Positions 46,201 through 54,579 of a stretch of DNA of 64,000 nt are shown here, piece by piece. Position 1 is the stretch's first letter. Every line of letters starts with the position of its first letter. The notes under the pieces were generated by a model. That model searched no databases, was not told where the DNA came from, and saw nothing but the letters and a program-made list of their open reading frames with translations. The position numbers and the translations under genes were made by a program. The DNA comes from a virus: positions 1 to 64,000 of IMG/VR virus record IMGVR_UViG_3300035070_002905. One strand, 5' to 3'.

Positions 46201-47038
46201 TGCTCTAGAGAAGCAGGCGATTCTCGGTGCGGTAACTAGTTACTTCGCTCAGAATGCATATGGCGCCAAGCTAGCTCGTTCGGGTAAGTTCAAGAAGGAG
46301 ATTGCTACTTCAGCCGCCCAGGGTATCCTAGGCAAGAAGGCTCCACGGACCCTTAAGACGGTCGGTAAGGATGCCTGGTATGGAGTGGCCGCTCCGGAAG
46401 TTAACTCTATTAAGAACGAGGCCTATACCCAGGCTCAGCTCTTCCGGAGTAAACATGACGTCGGCGGGATGCTCGGTAAGCTTAGTAAGCGAGATCAGGC
46501 GGTAGCCCGTCTAGCCGCTGCAGGTGATATGGAAGGACTTAAGCGTATCGGTCAGCACAATAACCCGATCATTAAGAAGATCCAGGAGCAGAAGTCTAAG
46601 TATAACGTTCCAGATATCCCTAAGAAGACCATGAAGGAAGTCGGCAAGCTACCCGAGGGTTCTCGTGTACCGTCTAGTAATAAGGCTGCCATTGCCGCTA
46701 ACGTAGCGAGTATTCCAGTACTGGGTACCGGTACCGCCGCGCTGAACGCCGCCAAGCTGGCTGCAGGTACAGAGGCTGCCGGTAAGACTAATCTGATGCA
46801 GAAGGCTAAGGACAAGTTCGTAACGAAGCCGTTGAAGGCTAGCTTTAAGGCCGGTGAGGTAGGCAAGGAGTTTAACGCTAAGAAGTACTGGGCGGAGAGT
46901 CTATCGATGAACCCGTTCACTGCAGAGGCTAATAGGCAGGCTCATAAGGCCGGTTCTACTAGTGGCAAGAACGAAATCGTCCAGCGTGCACGTGCCGCCA
47001 AGGCAGAGGCAAAACGCATGCAGAGTATCAATAAATAG
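46148..47038 (+). CDS. basic Ala/Lys-rich protein, possible internal virion protein
   Basis: 296 residues, very basic and rich in Ala, Lys and Gly throughout, without signal or enzyme motif (FAQNAYGAKLARSGKFKK; ANVASIPVLGTGTAALNAAK). A short hydrophobic Gly/Ala patch lies near 182-205. Such composition resembles DNA-associated internal or ejected virion proteins, an inference. It starts 53 bases inside the previous gene. Confidence 0.55.
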   Translation: MTANLTDQRSLQLKRASDALEKQAILGAVTSYFAQNAYGAKLARSGKFKKEIATSAAQGILGKKAPRTLKTVGKDAWYGVAAPEVNSIKNEAYTQAQLFRSKHDVGGMLGKLSKRDQAVARLAAAGDMEGLKRIGQHNNPIIKKIQEQKSKYNVPDIPKKTMKEVGKLPEGSRVPSSNKAAIAANVASIPVLGTGTAALNAAKLAAGTEAAGKTNLMQKAKDKFVTKPLKASFKAGEVGKEFNAKKYWAESLSMNPFTAEANRQAHKAGSTSGKNEIVQRARAAKAEAKRMQSINK

Positions 47039-47043
47039 GTCCG

Positions 47044-47064
47044 AAATTGTTATAAGTAATATAG
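47044..47064 (+). promoter_or_regulatory. promoter-like motif
   Basis: AATTGTTATAAGTAATATAG: fifth copy of the plus-strand motif, placed 6 bases after the upstream stop and before the GGAGG of the next gene. Confidence 0.65.
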
Positions 47065-47076
47065 AATGGAGGACTT

Positions 47077-47175
47077 ATGGATACTCTACAAGCAGCCGTA
47101 ATTGGCTTAAAAGTATTAGTGATAATTGCCGGTGTCTGCTATGCAGTCTACCATCTAGCTAACGGCTCAACCTAA
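47077..47175 (+). CDS. 32-aa single-span membrane protein
   Basis: Encodes MDTLQAAVIGLKVLVIIAGV then CYAVYHLANGST. GGAGG RBS 5 bases upstream and directly behind a promoter-like motif. The stop lies in the terminator loop, so this can be a self-contained 32-codon transcription unit. Confidence 0.55.
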   Translation: MDTLQAAVIGLKVLVIIAGVCYAVYHLANGST

Positions 47176-47191
47176 TGGTTGGGCCTTTTTT
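47164..47191 (+). terminator. rho-independent terminator overlapping CDS end
   Basis: GGCTCAACC-TAAT-GGTTGGGCC (47164-47185, one G-T pair) then TTTTTT. The loop contains the TAA stop. Confidence 0.85.
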
Positions 47192-47204
47192 ACAGGGTAA
47201 GAAA

Positions 47205-47402
47205 ATGATTCAATCTAAGATCGATGGAATGGCTAAGGCCAAAGCAAAGAAAGTTCTACTGGCTAAAGCTATTGAAGCCGGACTGGATCCTGAACTAATG
47301 ACCGAGAACATTGAAGCTAAGCTCGATGATCTCCTACAAGCTGTACTCGACGATGTCGGTTACGCACAACTAGCGGGCATTGCCCTAAGTAAGATGGACT
47401 AA
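47205..47402 (+). CDS. hypothetical helical protein, 65 aa
   Basis: ATG 47205 follows GGGTAAGAAA. Ala/Lys/Leu-rich, predicted fully helical (AKAKAKKVLLAKAIEAGLD). The next ATG follows directly on the stop. Function unknown. Confidence 0.55.
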   Translation: MIQSKIDGMAKAKAKKVLLAKAIEAGLDPELMTENIEAKLDDLLQAVLDDVGYAQLAGIALSKMD

Positions 47403-47534
47403 ATGTATACTATCTGTCACCGTGAAAACGGGTATATCACCCACTCGTACGTCCTGGCAGATAGTCTGGGCGAAGCCCGAGTGAAAGCCTATGTAAATTA
47501 TTCTACTACAATGAACGTAATGAGGTTCGTATGA
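47403..47534 (+). CDS. 43-aa hypothetical protein
   Basis: Encodes MYTICHRENGYITHSYVLAD...MRFV; starts immediately after the previous TAA and overlaps the next gene by 4 bases (ATGA), a typical coupled arrangement. No motif. Confidence 0.5.
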   Translation: MYTICHRENGYITHSYVLADSLGEARVKAYVNYSTTMNVMRFV

Positions 47535-47737
47535 AAAAACTATTAGTTATTGCCGTCCTGGTTCTTACAGGTTGCGGCGCACAGCCTAACCCTGAAGCCG
47601 AAGCAACGGCTTTAGCTAATAAATGCTTCTCAGGAGTAACCTCGCCGGTTGATTCCATGGAATGGCACAAGAAGTCTGACGACTGGAAAAACTCTTACTA
47701 CATGCACTTTGACGCAATCAACTGCGAGGAAATCTAA
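47531..47737 (+). CDS. small lipoprotein, 68 aa
   Basis: Signal MKKLLVIAVLVLTGC with Cys15 in the lipobox LTGC, residue +2 Gly. The mature part is short with a Cys pair (KCFSG, NCEEI). Function unknown; one of a cluster of exported proteins. Confidence 0.7.
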   Translation: MKKLLVIAVLVLTGCGAQPNPEAEATALANKCFSGVTSPVDSMEWHKKSDDWKNSYYMHFDAINCEEI

Positions 47738-47738
47738 C

Positions 47739-48104
47739 ATGAAATATCTACTTATTATACTAGCGTTATTCTCTCTGGCCGGTTGTGGTAAAACTGAAAC
47801 TGTATGGGGAGCAACTACTGGATTCGATGACTACGGCTTTAAGAGAGCTTCGGTAATCGGAGTCTCTACTGATGGGGATCACTACCTGATGTACTCTTGC
47901 GTAGACCGAGGGGTCGAGCCTACTGTACATACCTTCATCGGGAACAATAAGACTCATAAGGTTATCAAAGGAGTTTCTACTGTAGAGCTGCATGCTGCTA
48001 AATACGGTGGAGATAAATACGCTGAAATAGAATCTATAGAGTTTTCCGTTAGTAATTTCGGTGAGACTATGGATGAAGCCTGGAGCTACTGCAGAGGTAA
48101 GTAA
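47739..48104 (+). CDS. lipoprotein, 121 aa
   Basis: ATG 47739 gives the signal MKYLLIILALFSLAGC (Cys16 in LAGC). Mature beta-rich domain (SVIGVSTDGDHYLMYSCVDRG) with Cys pair. An upstream start at 47649 is inside the previous gene and would bury the signal. Confidence 0.7.
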   Translation: MKYLLIILALFSLAGCGKTETVWGATTGFDDYGFKRASVIGVSTDGDHYLMYSCVDRGVEPTVHTFIGNNKTHKVIKGVSTVELHAAKYGGDKYAEIESIEFSVSNFGETMDEAWSYCRGK

Positions 48105-48325
48105 TGCAAACACATCCTGATCTACGTAAGGTCTTTGAAGACGCGTACAACAATCGTATCCTGACGTTCACCCTGAACGGGATAACTTTCATAGAAGTAT
48201 GGTTTTCCGAAACTAAACATTACGAATACATTCGTGGTACAAACCGAGGCTCGCCGATGAAGTTCTGTGAGTCTGAAGTAAACACTGCACTACTAAACAA
48301 CAAGTTCACCTGGAGAACAAAATGA
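48104..48325 (+). CDS. hypothetical protein, 73 aa
   Basis: Soluble, beta-rich (RILTFTLNGITFIEVWFSET). The start overlaps the previous TAA. No motif. Confidence 0.6.
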   Translation: MQTHPDLRKVFEDAYNNRILTFTLNGITFIEVWFSETKHYEYIRGTNRGSPMKFCESEVNTALLNNKFTWRTK

Positions 48326-49209
48326 AGAAACTATTAGCACTTGCACTATTCACACCTATGGCTTTCGCTATGCCTACCGACCTTGCAGATATCTGTGAGA
48401 ACCCTGTAGTTCTACCTGCAGTAGTCGAGTACGCCGAGTGGAAGTATGCTCAGCCTGAGAACATCACGCTGGATCTATTGGAGAGCCGTCCTGGTGGAAG
48501 CTGGAAGGAGAAGGGTAAGCAACTCTTCAAGGACGTCCGTACCGAGAACGACAAGATCGCGATGCGCCTAGAAGAGTACCTAGATGTAGCCGACTATGAA
48601 GTAGCCGACCGCGTACTCGTTAAATTCGTCAAGATCAACGGTTCGATCCAGGGAGATAAGGAAGTCGAAGAACTATGTAACGTAGTCTACTCGGCCGAGC
48701 AGTTCCGTACCTACCAGGCCCGTCGTGTCGGACAGCTTAACGATGTAAGCTACAAGATCGATCAACTAGTAGTGAACCAGCCGGTTACCGTACACGAGCA
48801 CGCTCAGGTTAAGCGTGCCGAGATCGCGAAGGCCGAGCAGGAACGTAAGGCTAAGGAAGAGGCGGCTATCCGTGAGGAGGCTAAGCAGGAGGCCCTTCGT
48901 CTAGAGGCGGAGATGGCCAAGAAGGAAGCTGCAGCTCGTGTGGCTGCCGAGAAGGCTAGGGCTAAAGATCTGCTGGAAGAGGAAGCCCTGAAGCTTACTA
49001 TGGAGCTCGAGCAGAACTACATGGTGATCGAGAACTCTGCGATTGAAGTAGAGAAACTTGAGCAGATCCGTGCCGAGCTAGTCGAGAAGCTTGACCTAGT
49101 TAATCAAGGCGTGGAAGGCGCTAAGAATCGTGCCGATCAAGCGAGCATGAATGCAAGTGGAATCAAAGTGGTCCTTAAGGGTCTTAAAGCTAAATTGGAG
49201 AAAATGTAA
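48322..49209 (+). CDS. exported coiled-coil protein, 295 aa
   Basis: Signal peptide MKKLLALALFTPMAFA. Residues 17-150 are a globular domain with a Cys pair (ICENP, LCNVV). Residues 165-295 are a long, highly charged Ala/Glu/Lys coiled coil (KAEQERKAKEEAAIREEAKQ) like that of TolA. Such a rod could span the periplasm. It follows two lipoproteins and may work with them. Overlaps the sspB-like gene by one base. Confidence 0.7.
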   Translation: MKKLLALALFTPMAFAMPTDLADICENPVVLPAVVEYAEWKYAQPENITLDLLESRPGGSWKEKGKQLFKDVRTENDKIAMRLEEYLDVADYEVADRVLVKFVKINGSIQGDKEVEELCNVVYSAEQFRTYQARRVGQLNDVSYKIDQLVVNQPVTVHEHAQVKRAEIAKAEQERKAKEEAAIREEAKQEALRLEAEMAKKEAAARVAAEKARAKDLLEEEALKLTMELEQNYMVIENSAIEVEKLEQIRAELVEKLDLVNQGVEGAKNRADQASMNASGIKVVLKGLKAKLEKM

Positions 49210-49766
49210 TGAAATATCGTTTACTAGAAGGTGTACTAAATGCAATTTGTGATGCCGGAAATACGCCTTATGTTAAGTGTTCTAACCTGCACCCTAACTA
49301 CCGTGGGCCTGAAGAATACGCTGTGGCTGGCTTTACCATTCACGCTATAGGTGGCAATGATGTCACTCACTTCGGTCTTGACGAGAACGGGATCTGCTTC
49401 CGTGCGTCATACAAAGGTGTAGCTCAAGACGTAACGCTTCCGCTAGATGGAATCTCTGCGCTCTACGCTAAGGAAGATCCTGAGATGGGTCTGCATTTCG
49501 ATGTAGCCGATGAGTTCCGAGATGTATTCTCAGAGCAGCAGATGGCAGCTGAACAGCAGGCGGTTACCATGTACGCTCACATCCTACAGCTACGCGATAA
49601 GCATGAGTTCTTCATGGAATCCGTAGAGACTCAGGGCGAGCAGCTACACGAGAAGCTGAAGGAGATCGTACGCTCGGCTCCTGCTCCGGCTCCTGCTCCG
49701 GCTCCTGACGAGTCTACCGGTTTCCGTAAGGAAGCTCATGTAGGCTGGAAGCCGCAAGTAGTATAA
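49209..49766 (+). CDS. sspB: SspB-like ClpXP adaptor
   Basis: 185 residues. Residues 2-100 follow SspB: YRLLEGVLNAICDAGNTPYV (helix plus strand start), PEEYAVAGFTIHAIGG, GICFRASYKGVAQDVTLPLDGISALYAKED, matching the SspB substrate-binding fold (FxGxxxxVxVPxxAVxAIYAxE). An acidic, Pro-rich linker (APAPAPAPAPDES) separates a short C-terminal tail (GWKPQVV) that could act like the ClpX-binding tail of SspB. SspB delivers ssrA-tagged proteins to ClpXP. A phage copy could redirect or block host proteolysis. Confidence 0.8.
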   Translation: MKYRLLEGVLNAICDAGNTPYVKCSNLHPNYRGPEEYAVAGFTIHAIGGNDVTHFGLDENGICFRASYKGVAQDVTLPLDGISALYAKEDPEMGLHFDVADEFRDVFSEQQMAAEQQAVTMYAHILQLRDKHEFFMESVETQGEQLHEKLKEIVRSAPAPAPAPAPDESTGFRKEAHVGWKPQVV

Positions 49767-49772
49767 AGCAAG

Positions 49773-49796
49773 AAGGGCACCCGTCTGGGTGCCCTT
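49773..49796. terminator. bidirectional terminator at convergent junction
   Basis: AAGGGCACCC-GTCT-GGGTGCCCTT, a perfect 10-bp stem. On the plus strand it is followed by a loose T-rich stretch, and on the minus strand by TGCTTTATAC. It separates the plus-strand genes from the minus-strand tail block. Confidence 0.8.
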
Positions 49797-49817
49797 CGCT
49801 TACTGCTTCTTTTTTCG

Positions 49818-50348
49818 CTAATGTATACCAATCGACACCGACTTGAATATCACATCGGTTATCGACTGACCGTCGTTCTGTACTATGGCAAAGCGAATCT
49901 TATCGCTCGTGTTAAGTTCCAGCGAGAACTCTACCGACTGAGTGGAATCCCGGTTATTACGCGAGTGTTCGAACATGGTAGGCAGTCCGGCGATACGCCA
50001 GGTTGCTCCACCGTCTCTACTTACGAATGGCGTAATTGCCATCTCTCGGTTGGCCTGGGCTAGGTTAACGATAAACCTGCCGATTATGACGAATGGATTC
50101 ACGGAGAATCCACCTTGATATGTAACAGTGCCGTCTGTGGGATCTACAGTAAACTGATTCCCTTGGACTAGCGTGAACTCTGCAGGGTTGGCTACTTCAA
50201 TCTTAGAGTATAGACTGTAGGTATTCACCGATCCGCCCGAGGTAATCAGGTCGGTTATAGGTGTGGTTACTGCTGTATTCTCCCCGGTCAGCCCGAGGAT
50301 AGTTCGCATGTGTGGACTGGGTGCTCCGATGACCGTTGATAGAATCAT
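49818..50348 (-). CDS. virion protein, beta-rich, 176 aa
   Basis: Hydrophilic, Thr/Val/Ser-rich protein (GNQFTVDPTDGTVTYQGGFS; ITPFVSRDGGATWRIAGL). Its pattern resembles tail-fibre distal or connector jelly-roll-like domains. It ends the minus-strand block before the terminator and starts on the stop of the next gene (TAATG). Exact role unknown. Confidence 0.65.
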   Translation of the reverse strand: MILSTVIGAPSPHMRTILGLTGENTAVTTPITDLITSGGSVNTYSLYSKIEVANPAEFTLVQGNQFTVDPTDGTVTYQGGFSVNPFVIIGRFIVNLAQANREMAITPFVSRDGGATWRIAGLPTMFEHSRNNRDSTQSVEFSLELNTSDKIRFAIVQNDGQSITDVIFKSVSIGIH

Positions 50349-50653
50349 TACACCCCCGAATGAGTGGCCTTTAGGAATATAGGAGCTGCACCATCGTAAT
50401 CCGTTACGGTAACGAATAGCGGGCTCTTGAATCCTAGGACTACTTCAACTGAAAAATCTGTGGTATGTGTACCGCCGACAGGAAGTGTAGTCACAGGAGA
50501 TTTCTCTCCGTTTACTTCCAACTGCGTCTGCAGCTCTACTCGAGTGGTTGTACCCCAATCTCCTAGACAGGTCACGATCTCACGACCGGTAATCGAACTG
50601 TCCAACAACATGAATTCTGATACATCCCCTTCTATTTTTAGCTCTCTTGCCAT
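50348..50653 (-). CDS. small virion-type protein, 101 aa
   Basis: The start is placed at ATG 50653 (MARELKIEGDVSEF...), with GGAG 8-11 bases upstream; a longer frame to 50743 runs over a terminator and is rejected. Beta-rich (TTTRVELQTQLEVNGEKSPV), like phage tail accessory proteins. The terminator hairpin directly upstream implies that its mRNA begins nearby or by readthrough. Confidence 0.6.
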   Translation of the reverse strand: MARELKIEGDVSEFMLLDSSITGREIVTCLGDWGTTTRVELQTQLEVNGEKSPVTTLPVGGTHTTDFSVEVVLGFKSPLFVTVTDYDGAAPIFLKATHSGV

Positions 50654-50666
50654 ATGCTTTCTCCAT

Positions 50667-50692
50667 AAAAGAAAAGGCACCCGAAGGTGCCT
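50667..50692 (-). terminator. minus-strand terminator
   Basis: On the minus strand AGGCACC-TTCG-GGTGCCT (50692-50675) followed by TTTCTTTT. It lies between the end of the 754-residue spike gene and the next gene. Confidence 0.8.
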
Positions 50693-50741
50693 CGATGAGT
50701 GGCCAGCCCGAGGTAAAGGAGGAAATCCCCGAACCGGCGCC

Positions 50742-50756
50742 ATACTCTTATTTTAC
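50742..50756 (-). promoter_or_regulatory. TAAAATA promoter-like motif
   Basis: Minus-strand GTAAAATAAGAGTAT, eight bases after the spike stop. Followed about 55 bases later by a terminator, so it could produce a very short leader RNA before the small virion gene. Confidence 0.4.
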
Positions 50757-50760
50757 TACA

Positions 50761-53025
50761 CTATAAGGGGTATGCAGTAGGTGTACCGTCGGAAGCTACT
50801 CCTAATCGGTACCTGCTCCCGTTAGGTGCAAGCATATCTACTCCATCATACGCGAATATCTCTCGGAATCTATTAGTGACAGAGCCTAGATCGTATGCAT
50901 TATTAGAAGTAGGAGTTACGCTAGTAGTTTCTAGGTTAAGATTCCCGAATCTGCGGCCTGGGCTATAGTCTTGACTTGGGACGTCTGTAAATTTCACACC
51001 CCCTATGGCATTTGCGAATCCAGATACTCTAGCATTATTCTCCGAGTTGTACACTGTAATGAACACTGATGTGTTGGCCCGGAACTGTGCTATGGATACT
51101 TCCTGAGATACAACCTCGTCGGTGTGTAGATTGAATACCGTATCGAAACACTGATCTCTGGTTAGTGACTGAGTTACTAAATGGTTGACGGATCCGATTT
51201 GCTTAATATCAAATGTACACCTATAGGTAGCGAAGCCTTGGTCTGGACTAGATCCGTCATCTTTCCACGAGGTATTGTTATAGAGTGCACTTACCGTAGT
51301 CCCACCCGTCTGATGTTCATAAGTACCCTGGAAGCTTACATTAGTGCATATCCCTTGGATAAAGGAATTGATAGCTACTGTATTGGCATTGTATACATGA
51401 ACGTTAGAGATTACTGCGTTCGCACCTCGGTCGAAACGGATAGGCTGCCTGATGTTGTTGCCTGATACATTAGATATGGTACATGATTGAGAGTCGGCAG
51501 AGTGGGGGTACCCTGCTCCATTACCGAATATAGCTATTAGTTTCTCGCAGTCTGCGCCAACTACGTTAGATACTACTACGTTATTCTTTCTAGATCCGGT
51601 ATACCCATTAATAGCGAATACTGTATCGACCAGCGTACAGTACAATCCGTCTATGATAATATTGGCAGGTGCACCGGTATTACCCTCTACTATAACACCC
51701 CTACCTCCTCCACGTACAGCATCCCAGGATGCGTTGCGTACTACAGTATTATAGACACGTATTTCTGAAGTGTTATCACGAATGATAAACCCTGAGTTGG
51801 CTGCGAAATTACCACAGTCAATATCTAGATCGTGCACGTCGATATTCGTTGCATCCCACGCCATGAATACTGACTCGTATCCCGTAAGAATACCGGTAGC
51901 AATGAATGTACCTCTATTATAAAACTTAGTGTTACTACGGAACTCAAGTGCAGCCGATACATTATAAGTGCCTTCTGGAACAAATATATGTCCTGCCAGA
52001 TCTAGAGCAGCTTGAATAGCAGCTGTATCATCCGCTACACCATCACCTACCGCACCGAAGTCCTTGACGTTCACTACATCGGCAAAACGATCGCCTAGAG
52101 TACGGCTTACTGTAGCGCCGGTAGATGTAACTTCAGCTTCCGTAACGATGTTACTAATGATCTCTACGCGACGATTATACGTCAGAGTAGCTGCGGCACC
52201 GGCAGAGTCTACGGCACTAACCGTCAGAGTATCTCCGACTACATTCCAGCTCTGTACCGTGTAGGTATCAGTCCAGTTATTACCGTACTCCCAGAGGACT
52301 CCTGCAGTCTCTAGGATAGAGTGATTGCCAGTAGTACTTTCGACCATTACACCGTCGGCAAGCGTCCAGCGGTTCAGACGAAGTCCGTTAGCCAGCACCT
52401 GACGCTGACGTCCGGTAGCTTGAATCCAGTAAGCGTAGCTCTCTTGGGTATCACGGAAGCGATCGGATAGAGACTTAGTAGAAGTCCCATCGTTCACTAC
52501 CATCGAGTTCGGATCGACCCATGCCAGACGACCGCCCTGAACGCCCTCTAGGGTGGTTCCAGCCGGGAAGGTATGAGTTAGTCGGATAGACGTCGCAGAG
52601 ATCACTGAGTAGTCTACAGGAGTCTCTAGACGGCCTCGATCGACTAGTGGACCGGAAACGTATACTTCCAGACCGTCGGTCTCGATAGACGTGAAGACTA
52701 TATCAGTCTGTCCGTCGGTTAGCGTATGGCTTTCGCCCTGCGCCTTGTTGAATGGGATCTCGTTCGCCAGTGCACGGCCTACTAGAAGAAGCTCATCGCC
52801 TGCCGTAAGGGCAGTCGTTAGAGTAATCGTCGAGCCTGCAGCATCACGAGTATAATCCTGTGTCGCACCGAATAGTAGGCGGGCACCGTTTAGATAGACC
52901 TCTTCCGCCCCGTCGATGAACGTCAGGTCGAATACAGTCTCGCCGCCTACAGCTACAAACTGCTGGCGGTCGATGATAGAACCGGCGCTAGTATAGTCAC
53001 CGGTAATGTTACTTAGTCTTGCCAT
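50761..53025 (-). CDS. tail spike with pectate-lyase-like beta-helix
   Basis: 754 residues. An N-terminal connector (residues 1-300) contains repeated small beta domains (FVAVGGETVFDLTFIDGAEE; FNKAQGESHTLTDGQTDIVF). At about 315, VNVKDFGAVGDGVADDTAAIQAAL is the pectate-lyase superfamily entry motif, starting a right-handed beta-helix with repeated N-x-I turns (IIDGLYCT, NNVVVSNVVG). The C-terminus (NAYDLGSVTNRFREIFAYDGV) resembles trimeric tip domains. Such proteins recognise or degrade surface polysaccharide. Catalytic residues cannot be assigned by eye. Confidence 0.85.
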   Translation of the reverse strand: MARLSNITGDYTSAGSIIDRQQFVAVGGETVFDLTFIDGAEEVYLNGARLLFGATQDYTRDAAGSTITLTTALTAGDELLLVGRALANEIPFNKAQGESHTLTDGQTDIVFTSIETDGLEVYVSGPLVDRGRLETPVDYSVISATSIRLTHTFPAGTTLEGVQGGRLAWVDPNSMVVNDGTSTKSLSDRFRDTQESYAYWIQATGRQRQVLANGLRLNRWTLADGVMVESTTGNHSILETAGVLWEYGNNWTDTYTVQSWNVVGDTLTVSAVDSAGAAATLTYNRRVEIISNIVTEAEVTSTGATVSRTLGDRFADVVNVKDFGAVGDGVADDTAAIQAALDLAGHIFVPEGTYNVSAALEFRSNTKFYNRGTFIATGILTGYESVFMAWDATNIDVHDLDIDCGNFAANSGFIIRDNTSEIRVYNTVVRNASWDAVRGGGRGVIVEGNTGAPANIIIDGLYCTLVDTVFAINGYTGSRKNNVVVSNVVGADCEKLIAIFGNGAGYPHSADSQSCTISNVSGNNIRQPIRFDRGANAVISNVHVYNANTVAINSFIQGICTNVSFQGTYEHQTGGTTVSALYNNTSWKDDGSSPDQGFATYRCTFDIKQIGSVNHLVTQSLTRDQCFDTVFNLHTDEVVSQEVSIAQFRANTSVFITVYNSENNARVSGFANAIGGVKFTDVPSQDYSPGRRFGNLNLETTSVTPTSNNAYDLGSVTNRFREIFAYDGVDMLAPNGSRYRLGVASDGTPTAYPL

Positions 53026-53060
53026 TTAGGAATTCCTTATGTTATGAGGTCGCGATCCTC

Positions 53061-53075
53061 GTATACATATTTTAG
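53061..53075 (-). promoter_or_regulatory. TAAAATA-N4-TAC promoter-like motif
   Basis: Minus-strand CTAAAATATGTATAC, between the terminator of the S74 fibre gene and the spike gene at 53025. Matches the common pattern before several fibre units. Confidence 0.55.
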
Positions 53076-53081
53076 CAGAAA

Positions 53082-53098
53082 GCCCTCGCGAGGAGGGC
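53082..53098 (-). terminator. minus-strand terminator
   Basis: GCCCTC-ctcgc-GAGGGC stem (53082-53098), followed on the minus strand by TTTCTGC. The hairpin and its flanking GGGTTTA-type sequence recur at 58471, suggesting a shared 3' cassette of fibre genes. Confidence 0.75.
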
Positions 53099-53105
53099 TT
53101 TGGGT

Positions 53106-54569
53106 TTATATACCGAGATGCTCTTTGATACTTGCTATATCTTTAGCTTGACGTTGGATTATCTCCCCTTGAATACCGATGAATTCCTGGTACCCTATAG
53201 TATATACGTCTTCGCCGCCGTTAACTGAGTGATGTTGTAGTCCTGCAAAGTCCACGTTGTGTCGTAGCATGGCCTCCTCTACTTGCTGAGCTATAGCTCC
53301 TATATGGTACCTAGAACCCGACCTAGAGCCGTCTTTATCTACTGCGGTTACAGTGCCATCGGCATCCGTATCCGCGTATGACTCTCGATAATCCATACGG
53401 TATTGTCTCCATTCTATATCCATGAAGAATGCTATATGATCGTCTGTTAAAGACTTAATATCAATCTTATCGCGCCTATCAGAACGATCTTGAACTGCAC
53501 CATACGCGTATGTCGTAGTACCAGTAGTACCTAGTTGTATTTGATCATTACCAGTTACAGTAGAAGCCTGACCTATAGCCGTAGTTCTCGAAAACGCATG
53601 ATTCCTATTAGCCAGGTATCCTAGAGAAGAATTATACGTTCCAGTCAGACCCTCACACGCCTGTCGACCGAAGCCGGTATTGCCCGTCCCTACTCCTACT
53701 CCATATCCTGCACGATATCCCATCAAAGTAAGGTTGCTAGAGTCTATGGCAGAAGAGTCCCCTCTATATGCCGCCTGGTATCCTACTGCCGTATTATTAA
53801 TAGCGTTACTGTTTTCCAAGACTCTAGAGCCTATTGCAACGTTGAAATCAGAAGCAGTCGTGGCATTTCCGAGGGAGTAATCCCCTACCGCAACTTGAGA
53901 GTCTCCGTCAGATCCCAGACCTGCATGATATCCTACGGCAGTCTGGTTAGCGCCGTTACTCTGGTATCCAGATTGCTTACCTATAGATACTTTATTATTA
54001 CCGGTGGCCTGTTCACCTGCCCTCCACCCAATACCTACAGATTCCTCAGAGGTCGTAGTGTTGCCTGAATAGGATCCTACCCAAACACCTCTACCTCCGT
54101 TAAGATGGTTCCCCGTCTCTGCACCTATGGCAACAGTAGAAGATGCTCCCGTAGAGTCGTGCAGAGCTAGTCTGCCTACTCCAACTGAGTAACCAGAGTC
54201 AAAAGTACTAGAGGATATATCTGCATCTTGACCTGCCTGAATACCAACGAACACCCCATTCTCCCCAGTGGATCGATATCCTGCACGATATCCCACTGCA
54301 GTCTTCTGATCCCCTGAAGTTCTATCGGATACTCCGAATAGTCCGTTGTTTACTTGCCCACCATCGGTAGCGCTATATGCCACTGGAGTAGGGTATTCAG
54401 TCGGGTCGATGTACACATAATTCCCATATAAAGCATGTCCCGGCACGCTGTTTCTATAGAGAGTCCCGGGGTTTACAGTGGAATCTACTGTTACTACTCC
54501 ACCCCAAGTTATTCCGAATGAGGAGTCCCCTTCGTCAATCATTCGGTTATTTACTTTTGTTAAAGCCAT
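53106..54569 (-). CDS. tail fibre with C-terminal S74 intramolecular chaperone
   Basis: 487 residues. The N-terminus MALTKVNNRMIDEGDS is a common fibre attachment start. Residues 80-330 are YadA-head-like repeats (AVGYRAG, VGIQAG, VGRLAL, AIGAETG) of about 14-20 residues, suited to a trimeric left-handed beta-roll. The C-terminus has the S74 peptidase/chaperone domain: SDRRDKIDIK near 375 (SDxRxK, catalytic Ser-Lys) and YHIGAIAQQVEEA near 435. The chaperone cleaves itself off after trimer folding. Confidence 0.88.
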   Translation of the reverse strand: MALTKVNNRMIDEGDSSFGITWGGVVTVDSTVNPGTLYRNSVPGHALYGNYVYIDPTEYPTPVAYSATDGGQVNNGLFGVSDRTSGDQKTAVGYRAGYRSTGENGVFVGIQAGQDADISSSTFDSGYSVGVGRLALHDSTGASSTVAIGAETGNHLNGGRGVWVGSYSGNTTTSEESVGIGWRAGEQATGNNKVSIGKQSGYQSNGANQTAVGYHAGLGSDGDSQVAVGDYSLGNATTASDFNVAIGSRVLENSNAINNTAVGYQAAYRGDSSAIDSSNLTLMGYRAGYGVGVGTGNTGFGRQACEGLTGTYNSSLGYLANRNHAFSRTTAIGQASTVTGNDQIQLGTTGTTTYAYGAVQDRSDRRDKIDIKSLTDDHIAFFMDIEWRQYRMDYRESYADTDADGTVTAVDKDGSRSGSRYHIGAIAQQVEEAMLRHNVDFAGLQHHSVNGGEDVYTIGYQEFIGIQGEIIQRQAKDIASIKEHLGI

Positions 54570-54579
54570 TTGTTACTCC

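Noticed and set aside
50348-50743. Longer start (MAPVRGFPPLPRAG...) for the 101-aa virion protein
   Set aside because: It would translate through a complete terminator hairpin and a Pro/Arg-rich non-coding leader; ATG 50653 has a good RBS and starts with a normal protein sequence.
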